Assembly (NCBI RefSeq): GCF_004000945.1
Contig: NZ_BIMF01000005.1
Span: 186,001-250,000 of the forward strand
DNA: 64,000 bases
Source of the DNA: Paenibacillus lautus NBRC 15380
GTDB lineage: Bacteria > Bacillota > Bacilli > Paenibacillales > Paenibacillaceae
Direction: 5' to 3'
The notes under the pieces were generated by a model. The model was not told the DNA's origin and did not search any database. It was given only the letters and a program-made list of their open reading frames with translations. Shown one piece after another: positions 32,739 through 41,831 of this stretch (the first letter of the stretch is position 1; every line of letters begins with the position of its first letter). A program made the position numbers and the translations under genes.

Positions 32739-35192
32739 TCATTTCAATCTGGAGACATCCTCCAGATCCCATTCCATCAGATTGATTTCCTTTACTGGTT
32801 TTTCTGGGTTTTTCGGTATGCGAAAGGTCTTGATCTCGCTTGGCCCGAATGCCGCCTCGATGCTGCGGTTCCATTTCGGCAGCCGGATGACGGCCTCAGT
32901 TCTTACCCGGTTGCTCTCGTAACAACGGATCACCAGATCGTCATTGTCCTCAGCCTGCTTCACCGCACTCACGATGATATTGTCCTGATCCACCTCCAGC
33001 AGTGAATCCTTCTGCGGCAGATCGCCATCATGATAGGTCTCGATGACAATCGTCGGCCGCTGATTAAGCTCCAGCGCCCGCTTGACGGTGCCGGCATGTT
33101 CCCATGTTCCGGCGTGGGGAAGCAGCCGGTATTGAAACTGCTGGATGCCTTGGTCGATGAAGGAATAGTGTCCGTCCCGCTGCGGCACATGCGGATCGTG
33201 GTGGGCATAGATCGGACTCCGGAGTACGGTTAGCGCCAGCTCCTTGTTATGGATGCTGTAGCTGTACTTCGCATCATTCATCAGCGACATACCGTAGACG
33301 CTTTCGCCCTCGCGGACAATACCGCTGAAATCGACCCAGCTTTGGCCGGGCTCCTCTTCCCCGTTCCCTTCGCGTTCGATGTACCCGAACGGAATTTCAT
33401 AGCTGTGACGGGTAAAGATCAGATTCATCGGAAAGACGAGTTTGAGCATTTTAAACTGCTCGCGCCAGTCCACGTGCACCTTGACATCAATGTAATCAAG
33501 CTCCTTGTACATCGTGAAGTCCTGCACCAGACGCGAAGCGCCGTATTGGCTTGTCACCCGGATGACCGACTTCACCGGACCATGCTCGACGCGCTTCACC
33601 GAGACGGCCTGAAATTCACCGATCTTGTCCTGGAAATGCAGCACCTCGTGACTCCATGTATCCGACTCGTCCTTCATGACGGCCGGCACGGCAGCCGGCC
33701 CCTTAAACAGCTCGAAGCCGACCTTTTTGTCGTAGAGGCTGCTGATAAATCCGGTTGCCGGATCAAATTCCAGCCGGAAGCGCTTGTTCTCCATCGCGAA
33801 GTCGCTGGCTTTCAAGCCTTCCGGTTTAGCATCGGTGCTGCCGGCAAGCTGAAGCAGCTTATACACGCGGTATCCCAGGGACGGCAGTTCAGCCACGAAG
33901 CTCAAACGGTAGCGTCCATTGGACGTGGCATGGGGCTGCACCGTCTGATATGGGATCGTTTTCCCCGTTTCATCCACCAGAACGGCCCCTTCCTTCAAGC
34001 CGCCGATCTCCACTTCGACATTGACGCTGCTTGCCCAGGCATGCGGGTTGAAAACCACGAACGGTTTCATTCCCTCCTCATGCTCGATGCCGATATTCCA
34101 CGAGAACTTCTGTACCGCATAATTCAGATTGCGCTCGGCAATCGACATGGCTTCCCCATGCATATTTCGGGCATCCTCATAAGCGGATTCCAGGCTTGTG
34201 CCGGCCAGAATATCATGGAACTGGTTGAACAATACGTTCTTCCAGGCGGTTCCGTAATCGTGCGGATAAGGCTGACCCAACAGACGTTCCGCGAGAGCGG
34301 ACCATTTCTCTGCAGCACTCAGCTTGTTCTCGGCTTGCCGGTTCCACTGCTTGATGCCGGAATGGGCTGCGTAACAGCCGCTGGCGTGGTGCTGGAGATC
34401 GTCATGAACGACAGGCAGGGAAATCCCCAACTTCTCCATCTCTGCAAAATATTGATTCGGCGTAGAGAATACCAGCTCCGGGAAAGTCTCATCATCGTTC
34501 AGCCGCCGGATGCTCTCAATATTTTCCTTGGTCGGTCCGCCCCCATGGTTGCCAACGCCGTAAAACACCATAATCTCGTTGAGGGGATCCTTAAGCTCTG
34601 TCATGCAGCGGCTGACGTGCCGATCCAGATCCTTGCCCCAGGACAAATATTCGAACGGAATCCGGTAGGAAGTAACCCGGCTCCCATCGCTGGACTCCCA
34701 TAGAAACAATCGGCTGGGCAATCCCTTCTCGCTTGGCATCGGACGCATGAAAATATAGGAATCCATCCCGCTTTTCTTCAAAATTTGCGGCAGCATGCCG
34801 TTATGGCCGAAGCTGTCCACGTTGTAGCCGACCTTGGCCGTCACGCCGAATTTTCCCAGAAAATATCGCTGTCCGTACAGGCCCTGGCGGACGAAGGATT
34901 CGCCGTTGGGAATGTTGCAGTCCGGCTGAATCCACCAGCCGCCCACGATCTCCCAGCGACCTTCCGAGATACGCTGCCGAATCTCTTCAAACATGGCGGG
35001 ATCGTTGTTCTCCACCCATTCGTACATGGCAGCCGAGCTCGACGTATAAACGAAATCATCATACTCGTTCATCCGATCAAGCACCGAACGAAAAGTCGCC
35101 TTCGTCTCCTGAAAACCTTCCTGCCACTGCCACAGCCACACTGGATCCAGATGGGCATTGCCAATCATGTGGAGCTTCTGCTTTTGCTTCAT
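32739..35192 (-). CDS. GH38 alpha-mannosidase
   Basis: The 817-residue protein starts at ATG after AGGAGG. The N-terminal metal-binding motif G-N-A-H-L-D-P-V-W (H14, D16) and the nucleophile motif N-V-D-S-F-G-H-N (D126) are those of GH38. A middle three-helix domain with H-D-I-L-A-G-T-S and C-terminal beta domains follow. It has no signal peptide, so it acts in the cytosol on an imported alpha-mannoside or a related configuration. It lies in one operon with an aldolase and several sugar kinases. Confidence 0.9.
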   Translation of the reverse strand: MKQKQKLHMIGNAHLDPVWLWQWQEGFQETKATFRSVLDRMNEYDDFVYTSSSAAMYEWVENNDPAMFEEIRQRISEGRWEIVGGWWIQPDCNIPNGESFVRQGLYGQRYFLGKFGVTAKVGYNVDSFGHNGMLPQILKKSGMDSYIFMRPMPSEKGLPSRLFLWESSDGSRVTSYRIPFEYLSWGKDLDRHVSRCMTELKDPLNEIMVFYGVGNHGGGPTKENIESIRRLNDDETFPELVFSTPNQYFAEMEKLGISLPVVHDDLQHHASGCYAAHSGIKQWNRQAENKLSAAEKWSALAERLLGQPYPHDYGTAWKNVLFNQFHDILAGTSLESAYEDARNMHGEAMSIAERNLNYAVQKFSWNIGIEHEEGMKPFVVFNPHAWASSVNVEVEIGGLKEGAVLVDETGKTIPYQTVQPHATSNGRYRLSFVAELPSLGYRVYKLLQLAGSTDAKPEGLKASDFAMENKRFRLEFDPATGFISSLYDKKVGFELFKGPAAVPAVMKDESDTWSHEVLHFQDKIGEFQAVSVKRVEHGPVKSVIRVTSQYGASRLVQDFTMYKELDYIDVKVHVDWREQFKMLKLVFPMNLIFTRHSYEIPFGYIEREGNGEEEPGQSWVDFSGIVREGESVYGMSLMNDAKYSYSIHNKELALTVLRSPIYAHHDPHVPQRDGHYSFIDQGIQQFQYRLLPHAGTWEHAGTVKRALELNQRPTIVIETYHDGDLPQKDSLLEVDQDNIIVSAVKQAEDNDDLVIRCYESNRVRTEAVIRLPKWNRSIEAAFGPSEIKTFRIPKNPEKPVKEINLMEWDLEDVSRLK

Positions 35193-35275
35193 ATGTGTGA
35201 ACCTCCTGTAAGTTCAAAGATTGAATGTGTATCAACGATTTAAGTGCATATGGTATTTCAGCAAATGCGATTCTT

Positions 35276-36190
35276 TTAAAAATGATGTTCTTGAAGCTCG
35301 CTGTTCAGAACATGGCGGATTTTCTCCATCACCGTGTCCGCGACGGCTTGCTGGCCCAAAGCCAGCTCGGCTGCGTTTAACTGAAGGCATTCCTCGTTGG
35401 TCATCCGTTCCTTCCGGTTCAACGCGCCCAGCAGCGCCAGCTCCAGATCGGTCGCGATATTCACCTTGCTGACACCGCCATCCGGCAGCTTAACCGCCTT
35501 CTGGACCATGTCGGCCGGCACGCCGGAACCTCCATGGAGGACCAGATGGACGGGAGTCAGGGCCCGAATCGCCCGGAGCCTTCCATAATCCACTTTGGGC
35601 TGCTTTACCATGTAGACGCCGTGAGCTGTACCGCATGATACCGCGAGTGCATCCACGCCGGTCTGCCGGACAAAATAAGCCGCTTCCTCGGGATCCGTAT
35701 ACAGCTCCTCGTCCTTGTCGGTCTCCACGAAATCCGTCGTTCCGATCATGCCGAGCTCGGCCTCGACCGAGACGCCCTTGGCATGCGCATACTCCGCTAC
35801 TTCCCGGGAAATGGCGATGTTATCCTCCAGGCTTTTCTCCGAAGCATCGATCATGACGGAGGTGAAGCCTGCCACTATTGCTTCCTGAATCGTTCCCAGC
35901 TCCTTCGTATGATCCAGATGCAGCACGACCGGAACGGTGATGTGATCCGAGTTCAATCGCTCGTAGAATTCATCCGCGAATTCGGCCGGCGTTATGCCGT
36001 AACGGATCAATTCTTTATGGGAGATTTGCACGATCGCCGGTGAGCTGCTCATCTGAGCTCCGTTTAATACGGCCGCGATCATGGGCGTATAGCGCGGCGA
36101 GAAGGAACCGATGGCAAACCGGTTGATCTCGGCAATCTCCAATGCTTTTTTCAGCGTAAGTACGTTTTCTGGCTTGGTTGTGCGAGTCAT
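35276..36190 (-). CDS. class II fructose/tagatose-bisphosphate aldolase family protein
   Basis: The 304-residue TIM-barrel aldolase has the zinc ligands in L-H-L-D-H-T-K-E (about 93-100), E-A-E-L-G-M-I-G-T-T-D (~142-152), S-C-G-T-A-H-G (~187) and L-H-G-G-S-G-V-P (~218). The phosphate loop K-V-N-I-A-T-D (~243) is also present. These establish a Zn-dependent class II FBA/TBP aldolase. Within this operon it would cleave a ketose phosphate produced by the FGGY kinase into two trioses (or a triose and tetrose). The exact ketose is not known. Confidence 0.87.
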   Translation of the reverse strand: MTRTTKPENVLTLKKALEIAEINRFAIGSFSPRYTPMIAAVLNGAQMSSSPAIVQISHKELIRYGITPAEFADEFYERLNSDHITVPVVLHLDHTKELGTIQEAIVAGFTSVMIDASEKSLEDNIAISREVAEYAHAKGVSVEAELGMIGTTDFVETDKDEELYTDPEEAAYFVRQTGVDALAVSCGTAHGVYMVKQPKVDYGRLRAIRALTPVHLVLHGGSGVPADMVQKAVKLPDGGVSKVNIATDLELALLGALNRKERMTNEECLQLNAAELALGQQAVADTVMEKIRHVLNSELQEHHF

Positions 36191-36216
36191 GATTTCATCT
36201 CTCCCTATCCTTTTGT

Positions 36217-36876
36217 CTATGTGAAATAAAGCTGCTTCAGCCGCTCCATTCCTAACCTCGGGCTGGTTAACATACGCGATCCGATTTCCTCCGGCAAGGC
36301 CGGTATGACCCTGGACATCGATGCCTGCGCCAACACCACGACATCACACCGCTGCGATAGCTGCTGAAGCTGCTCTGCAAGAAGCTCATCATGCCCTTTC
36401 TGATCCCCGTCCATCAATTTGGCATAAGCCTCGGAAACAACCAGCGGAATGAGTTGGATGGAGTCCTGTAGATTAGCAGCTTTCCTTTGAAGCAGATTCA
36501 GGGTAGGCCTCATGGTCGTCTCCAGCGTTGCGGCGACGCCGATCCTCCGGCCCCTCGATACTGCAAGATCTGCCATGGCATCATCGATGCGAATCACGGG
36601 AACGGTGACCGCTCCCGCTGCCCTCTCGGCGATGTCGCCAACGGAGGAACAGGCAGACAGAATACATTCGGCCCCCGCTTCTTCCGCATACCGGGCATAG
36701 GTGGTCCATTTGTTTGCCACGGTTTGGACGACTGCTTCATCACCATCCCTCAACTGCGGCAGAATCGAATCATCCAGCCAATGAAGGAGCGTGCAGCCGG
36801 GCAGTATTTCGGAAGCCAGCTCTTTCAACAGTGGGATCGTGACCGCCGTCGTATGGATAATGGCTAATTTGTTCAC
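36217..36876 (-). CDS. Asp/Glu/hydantoin racemase-superfamily protein
   Basis: The 219-residue protein starts at GTG with AAGGAGG upstream. The first catalytic Cys region is present (S-A-C-S-S-V-G, Cys about residue 76). The second Cys of true racemases is replaced in V-V-L-A-Q-A-S-M-S. It is therefore unlikely to be a simple amino-acid racemase and may be an isomerase, decarboxylase-like or hydrolytic member. It is the first gene of the second catabolic operon, just after a LacI-type operator. Confidence 0.72.
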   Translation of the reverse strand: MNKLAIIHTTAVTIPLLKELASEILPGCTLLHWLDDSILPQLRDGDEAVVQTVANKWTTYARYAEEAGAECILSACSSVGDIAERAAGAVTVPVIRIDDAMADLAVSRGRRIGVAATLETTMRPTLNLLQRKAANLQDSIQLIPLVVSEAYAKLMDGDQKGHDELLAEQLQQLSQRCDVVVLAQASMSRVIPALPEEIGSRMLTSPRLGMERLKQLYFT

Positions 36877-36925
36877 GTTCGTGCCTCCTTGTCGATACCT
36901 CAGGTTGTCATTGTGTTTTTATTTT

Positions 36926-36939
36926 TGGGAACGTTCCCA
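36926..36939. promoter_or_regulatory. LacI-type operator, copy 2
   Basis: The perfect 14-bp palindrome TGGGAACGTTCCCA lies 50 bases upstream of the racemase-like gene. It shares its 12-bp core with the site upstream of the LacI gene at 27112-27123. No equally clear -10/-35 pair was found beside it. Confidence 0.82.
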
Positions 36940-36966
36940 TTCGTATTAAAAAGCGCGGATGGAGTG

Positions 36967-37024
36967 TCTTGATGCCCCCATGCCCATGGACATGGGAGCT
37001 GCGGTTACGTAACCGTCATCAAGA
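36967..37024. other. intercistronic stem-loop structure with an internal palindrome
   Basis: Outer arms TCTTGATG (36967-36974) and CATCAAGA (37017-37024) enclose an inner CATG/CCATGG hairpin cluster and the perfect palindrome CGGTTACGTAACCG (37002-37015). It begins five bases after the last permease stop and lacks a T-run. It could be an mRNA-stabilising or processing structure between the transporter and enzyme genes. Confidence 0.55.
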
Positions 37025-37028
37025 TGTC

Positions 37029-37928
37029 TCAACCCTTCAGGGCTCCGTTCAGATTCATGCCTTCAAGGAAATATCGCTGGAACAGCAGGAATACGATAAT
37101 AATCGGAAGCAGCACCATGCAGGATGCGGCCAGCAGAAAGTTCCACTGCGTGTTCAGCTGTCCGATGAACACCTTCAAACCGATGGGCAGCGTAAAGGTT
37201 GCCGGGTCCGTCAAGTACAGCAAGGGACCCAGAAAGTCATTCCAGCTGCCGTTGAAAGCCAGCACTCCGACGGTGGTCAAGGCCGGTGCGGACATGGGCA
37301 CAATCAGTTTTCGCCAGATGTAGAAATTGTTAGCCCCGTCAATGTAAGCCGATTCGATCAGTTCTGTAGGTATCGTCATGTAGAACTGCCGCAGCATAAA
37401 GATGAAGAACGCGGAGCCTAGAAACGGCGGCACGATCAGCGGCAGAAACGTCCCCACCCACCCAATATTCGCATAGAGAATATACTGTGGAATCATCGTG
37501 ACGAATCCCGGGATCATCATCGTGGCCAGGATGACCGCAAACCAGAAATTCCGGCCGACAAATCTCATTTTGGCAAACCCGTACGCAACGAGCGAGTTGG
37601 ACAGGACGGATCCGACCACCGCAAAGGCGGCGACGATGACCGAGTTGCCGAGGTAGCCGCTAAACGGGGCCGCCTGCCAGGCTTCGCCGAAATTGCTCCA
37701 TACAAATTCCGTAGGCCACCATGTCGGGGGATATGCATATACCTCCTGCGATGTCTTCACGGCCGTAATGAACATAAACCACATCGGCAGCAGGACGGTT
37801 AACGAAAATAACGACAGCAGAATGAAATTGACCGCCATCAGCATGCGGTTGGTCTTTTTCACGCTCGACAGCCGTTTCACCTTCGAGGCTCCTTTGGAGG
37901 CAGGCACGGAATAATGGGGAGTGCTCAT
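37029..37928 (-). CDS. carbohydrate ABC transporter permease, MalG type (set B)
   Basis: The 299-residue CUT1 permease has six membrane helices and the EAA loop T-E-L-I-E-S-A-Y-I-D-G-A (about residues 200-211). It ends in the N-G-A-L-K-G tail often seen in this group. Its start overlaps the MalF-type stop by four bases (ATGA). It forms the second importer of the island together with the preceding two genes. Confidence 0.88.
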   Translation of the reverse strand: MSTPHYSVPASKGASKVKRLSSVKKTNRMLMAVNFILLSLFSLTVLLPMWFMFITAVKTSQEVYAYPPTWWPTEFVWSNFGEAWQAAPFSGYLGNSVIVAAFAVVGSVLSNSLVAYGFAKMRFVGRNFWFAVILATMMIPGFVTMIPQYILYANIGWVGTFLPLIVPPFLGSAFFIFMLRQFYMTIPTELIESAYIDGANNFYIWRKLIVPMSAPALTTVGVLAFNGSWNDFLGPLLYLTDPATFTLPIGLKVFIGQLNTQWNFLLAASCMVLLPIIIVFLLFQRYFLEGMNLNGALKG

Positions 37929-38851
37929 CGATTGTCACCGCCTTCGTAATGAACCCAATATTTCGAAGCGGACATGTTGATGACCGTGATGATCATGACA
38001 ATGACGAACAGGAACCATGCCATAGCCGAAGCATATCCCATCCGGTAGTCCACGAACGCCTCATTAAACAGATGCAGATTGTAAAACAGCAGGGAGGAGG
38101 CCGGACCTCCGGCCCCGTTCTCGGACATGACGTAAGCTTCCTGGAACACCTGGAAGGCGCCGATCATCGTCGTAACGACGTCAAAGAATATGATGGGCGT
38201 AATCATCGGAATCGTAATTTTGAAAAAGCGCCGTATTCTGCCCGCTCCGTCGATCTCTGCGGCTTCATACAGCTGCTTCGGAACGGAATGGATGGCGGAT
38301 AGGTAAAGCAGCATGCTGGTCCCGATTCCCCACAGCCTCATCAGCACGAGCGAAGGCTTCGTCCATGCCGGATCCGTCAGCCACGAAGGGCCTTCGATCC
38401 CGAAGAAACGGAGAACCGTATTGATCAGGCCGGTTTGAGGTCCGAGCATTTGCATCCACAGCATATACATCGCAACGCCCGCCAGTACGGTCGGCATATA
38501 GAACAGCATCCGGAAAAATCCGCCGCCCCATACCTTCTGGCTTAGCAGCGCGGATACGGCAATCGCCGCGATGGCTGAGAACGGTACGCCAACGGCTACA
38601 TACCACAATGTGTTGGATATCGATTTCCAGAACAAAGGATCCTGAAAGAACATTTCGGAATAATTGCTGAGTCCGATCCAATCCCGTCTGGAAGTAATAT
38701 TGTAGTTGGTAAAAGAGACATACAGGGAAAATAGCAACGGTCCGCCGGTTAGAGCGAAGAACCCCAACAACCAAGGCGAGATAAACAAGTAGCCCTCCAA
38801 ATTGCTTCTTAAGCCGATTCTTGGTGCAGCCTTCTTTCGCATCTTCATCAC
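37925..38851 (-). CDS. carbohydrate ABC transporter permease, MalF type (set B)
   Basis: The 308-residue CUT1 permease has a basic N-terminus, six helices and the EAA loop K-Q-L-Y-E-A-A-E-I-D-G-A (about residues 192-203). It overlaps the next permease by four bases and lies 81 bases after the binding-protein gene. The three genes form a single transport operon running toward the enzyme operon. Confidence 0.88.
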   Translation of the reverse strand: MMKMRKKAAPRIGLRSNLEGYLFISPWLLGFFALTGGPLLFSLYVSFTNYNITSRRDWIGLSNYSEMFFQDPLFWKSISNTLWYVAVGVPFSAIAAIAVSALLSQKVWGGGFFRMLFYMPTVLAGVAMYMLWMQMLGPQTGLINTVLRFFGIEGPSWLTDPAWTKPSLVLMRLWGIGTSMLLYLSAIHSVPKQLYEAAEIDGAGRIRRFFKITIPMITPIIFFDVVTTMIGAFQVFQEAYVMSENGAGGPASSLLFYNLHLFNEAFVDYRMGYASAMAWFLFVIVMIITVINMSASKYWVHYEGGDNR

Positions 38852-38932
38852 TTCCCGCTTCTAGTTAGTGGTATATCCGCAAAAAGGTATACCTCAGAAC
38901 GCGCCCTTTTGCGGATTATACGGTTATGATGC

Positions 38933-40249
38933 TTACTTCTTGTTTCGTTGCACGAGATCCTCAACCGCTTTTTGTGCTTCGGCCATGGCTTCTTCCGGCG
39001 TCTTTTTGCCGATCCATACTTCTTCCACCTTCGGTTTCACGAGATCCATATGGCTTGGCGCAAATACCGGGAACGGCGTCAGCGCGGTCCACTCCATGTT
39101 CTCCGTCGCTTTTTGGAATACCGGATGAGAGAGCGCCTCGTCGCTCTCCGCGGCTTCGATGTTCGCTACGCTGTCGTATACTTGCGTCGCCCAATACGTT
39201 TGAGCCTTCGTATCCGTCAAATATTTGACGAATTCCCACGAGGCATCGGGATGTTTGGCCCCGACCGGAATTTCGGCCGTAAAGCCGCCGCCCCAGGACC
39301 AGTGCCCGGAGCCTTCTTTAAACTCGGGGATGAAGGCCATACCGTAATTTTTATCCGGCGCGAAATCGCGGACCTTCGTGAATTCGGTAGCCGTTTGTGC
39401 AATCATCGCTACCTTGCCGGATACGAACGGATTGGTCATCCCGTTGCCGAACTCGGCTGTAAACGCATCCAGTTTTCTTTTGGTGTAATAATCAAAATAG
39501 TTCTCTTTCACCCATCTCACGGCTTCCAGCTTCCCCGGCGTGTTCACGGTCACGGTTCCGTCATGCTGGAGGAAGGACTTTCCGCCGTCGGCGTTCAATG
39601 CCCAGAAATCCCAATCGACATGGGTCAACGGATAGAACCCAAGACGTTCGATATTTCCGTCCGCATTGACCTTATCGAGCTTTCTGGCGGTCTCGAGCAA
39701 TTCATCCCAGGTCGTGGGAGGAGCCTCTGGGTCCAGGCCTGCTTCCTTGAACATGTCCTTATCGTAGAACAGCAGTCTCGTATCTGTGGTGAACGGGATG
39801 CCGTAAGAATGGCCTTCATGTACGGTAGCATCCCATAGCTGCGGATAGAACTTATCTTTGAAGCCGGGCTCTTTATCGATATACGGCTGCAAATCCATCG
39901 ATTGCTTCGCGTCCGCTCGGGTTGGAACGCTGTTAATATCCTGAATGACAATATCCGGGGGATTGCCTGCTGCGGTAGCGGCAAGCGCCTTCGTCCATAC
40001 ATCGCCCCAAGGATAATGAACATGCTTGACGACGATTTCATCCTGGGAAGCATTGAAATCACTCACAATTTGCTCGATGACGGCTTTATGCGTGCCGTCG
40101 CCCCACCAATCCCATAACTCGAGTGTGATCTTGCCAGCATCAGCCGGATTTGCCGAAGAATTCGTGTCTGTCTTGGCGCAGCCGACCAGTGCAGCAGACA
40201 TCAAAAGCGTAGAGATTAACAGCATCATGCCAAACCTGATCCTCTTCAT
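38933..40249 (-). CDS. carbohydrate ABC transporter substrate-binding lipoprotein (set B)
   Basis: Three in-frame ATG codons occur; the third (40249) is best spaced from the GGGGGG ribosome site, giving 438 residues. A lipoprotein signal ends in A-L-V-G-C (Cys near residue 24). The mature protein has family 1 binding features, including L-E-L-W-D-W-W-G-D-G-T-H-K and I-P-F-T-T-D-T-R-L-L-F-Y-D-K-D. It is the first gene of the set B importer, and a palindrome upstream may be the site of the neighbouring ROK repressor. Confidence 0.9.
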   Translation of the reverse strand: MKRIRFGMMLLISTLLMSAALVGCAKTDTNSSANPADAGKITLELWDWWGDGTHKAVIEQIVSDFNASQDEIVVKHVHYPWGDVWTKALAATAAGNPPDIVIQDINSVPTRADAKQSMDLQPYIDKEPGFKDKFYPQLWDATVHEGHSYGIPFTTDTRLLFYDKDMFKEAGLDPEAPPTTWDELLETARKLDKVNADGNIERLGFYPLTHVDWDFWALNADGGKSFLQHDGTVTVNTPGKLEAVRWVKENYFDYYTKRKLDAFTAEFGNGMTNPFVSGKVAMIAQTATEFTKVRDFAPDKNYGMAFIPEFKEGSGHWSWGGGFTAEIPVGAKHPDASWEFVKYLTDTKAQTYWATQVYDSVANIEAAESDEALSHPVFQKATENMEWTALTPFPVFAPSHMDLVKPKVEEVWIGKKTPEEAMAEAQKAVEDLVQRNKK

Positions 40250-40297
40250 CATCATTGCCCCCTGTACTTGGTAGTAGTGAACATTTTAGACTCCTAC

Positions 40298-40322
40298 AAT
40301 TATTAAACTTTATTCAATAATT
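40298..40322. promoter_or_regulatory. AT-rich imperfect palindrome, candidate ROK/XylR-type operator
   Basis: AATTATTAAA (40298-40307) and TTCAATAATT (40313-40322) are inverted repeats with one mismatch and a 5-bp spacer. They lie about 50 bp upstream of the set B binding-protein gene and between it and the ROK regulator gene. The shape matches XylR-type operators of ROK repressors. Confidence 0.55.
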
Positions 40323-40443
40323 AATGAGTGATAACGAAATTATAAACGCTTACATAATTAAAAGTCTATACTTTTTTGATATTTTATACAAAATTATTGA
40401 ACTATCTTTAATATTGATGCGGGTGAGGGTCTCCTTTTCCCCT

Positions 40444-41664
40444 CTACTCGCTCATTTCATTCAGGTATTTTTCAAGCACGATCGTTCCGGCCCCAATGAT
40501 ACCGGCATGCTCTCCCAACTCGGATGGCTGAAGCACGATTTTATTATGGAAGCTGGACAGGCTTCTGTTATAGGATGTTTCTTTTACATATTCGAAGAAA
40601 TCCGGGTACCGGTTAGCGAGAACCCCGCCAATGATGATGGTCTCCGGCGTCAGCAGATTAATGACATTAGCCAGCGAAATGCCGACATAGCGTGCCGATT
40701 CGTTCAGCATATTGGCAGCTAATTGATCTCCATCCAGACCGGCCGTAATCACATCGGTGACGTCCAAACCGCGGTCATTGCCATCATACGAGGATTTAAG
40801 AGAACTGGCAGCTCCGCGCCGCAGCTCCTCTCCGACTCTGCGGACAATAGCAATACCCGATGCAATCGCTTCAAGGCAGCCGTAATTGCCGCAATTGCAG
40901 CGCGGACCGTCAATATCGATCGTACAGTGCCCGATCTCACCCGCTCCAAAAGGGTAACCCTGATATATTTTTTGATTGAAGATCAGTCCGCTCCCGATCC
41001 CGATATCCGCATCCACGTACACCAAATTGTTGAAATGCCTGCCGTTACCGTACCATAACTCACCGAGTGCCATAACGTTAGCGTCCTTCTCGATTTGGGT
41101 TGAAAGCTCCGTATTCTCCTCGATCAGTCCCTTTAATCGTACCTGATGCAGCCCGGGAAGGTTGGGCGGTGTCAATATCCTGCCTTGTACCGGATCGAGC
41201 GGTCCCGGAGCTCCCACGCCAATACCAATGATTTGGGACTTCAGGCCCGACTCGTCCAATACGGCTTGAATCGTGGAGATAATCATATTCACAACGCTAC
41301 CGCGATTGGTATTATCTTCGAAGGCGCAGCGTTTCTCCATCATCGCTTTTCCCTGCAAATTAATGACGGCCGCCCTTACGGAGGATGCGCTGATATGTAC
41401 TCCGACCGTGTAAATATCGCCGGGATTCAAGGAGATGAGTTTGGGCTTCCTGCCGCGGCTGGAATCGTCATAAAATCCGGCTTCAATGATCAATCGATCC
41501 TTCATCAGCTCTTCCACCAGATTATTAACGGCAGTAAATGTTAAATTCATCTTGGCCGCGATTTCCGCTTTCGTTAAACTGCCGTAGTCACGAAGCAGCG
41601 CGATAATGCCGATACGATTCAGGTTCCGGACATGCCGATTGTTCTTACCAACTGATTTGTTCAT
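40444..41664 (-). CDS. ROK-family transcriptional repressor (NagC/XylR type)
   Basis: The 406-residue protein has an N-terminal winged helix (L-T-K-A-E-I-A-A-K-M-N-L-T-F-T-A-V-N-N-L-V, about 30-50). A ROK domain follows, with D-A-D-I-G-I-G-S-G and the intact zinc motif C-N-C-G-N-Y-G-C-L-E (C256, C258, C263). GAGG precedes ATG. It sits directly upstream of the set B importer genes, which it probably controls through the AT-rich palindrome. The island therefore has two regulators. Confidence 0.88.
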   Translation of the reverse strand: MNKSVGKNNRHVRNLNRIGIIALLRDYGSLTKAEIAAKMNLTFTAVNNLVEELMKDRLIIEAGFYDDSSRGRKPKLISLNPGDIYTVGVHISASSVRAAVINLQGKAMMEKRCAFEDNTNRGSVVNMIISTIQAVLDESGLKSQIIGIGVGAPGPLDPVQGRILTPPNLPGLHQVRLKGLIEENTELSTQIEKDANVMALGELWYGNGRHFNNLVYVDADIGIGSGLIFNQKIYQGYPFGAGEIGHCTIDIDGPRCNCGNYGCLEAIASGIAIVRRVGEELRRGAASSLKSSYDGNDRGLDVTDVITAGLDGDQLAANMLNESARYVGISLANVINLLTPETIIIGGVLANRYPDFFEYVKETSYNRSLSSFHNKIVLQPSELGEHAGIIGAGTIVLEKYLNEMSE

Positions 41665-41769
41665 GTTAAAACCTCATTCTTTTACCAATAATTGTACTTG
41701 CTTTCTCACACATCTATCATAGGGGAAAATTCGGAGTTAGTAAAATCCATTCCCTCAGGCTCCAACTAA

Positions 41770-41802
41770 AAAGCCTGATTTCCTCTTCGGAAATCAGGCT
41801 TT
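41770..41802. terminator. intrinsic terminator of the copper-binding protein gene
   Basis: A perfect 14-bp stem, AAAGCCTGATTTCC/GGAAATCAGGCTTT, has a TCTTC loop. On the minus strand it is followed by a T-run. It lies 30 bases after the Cys-rich protein stop. Confidence 0.9.
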
Positions 41803-41831
41803 GTTATATCAAACGATGGTGACTTGTTGAC

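Noticed and set aside
33249..34703. Long open frame on the plus strand (484 codons) opposite the alpha-mannosidase
   Set aside because: It lies wholly antisense to a clear GH38 gene, has no ribosome site or recognisable domain, and reflects codon bias of the real gene.
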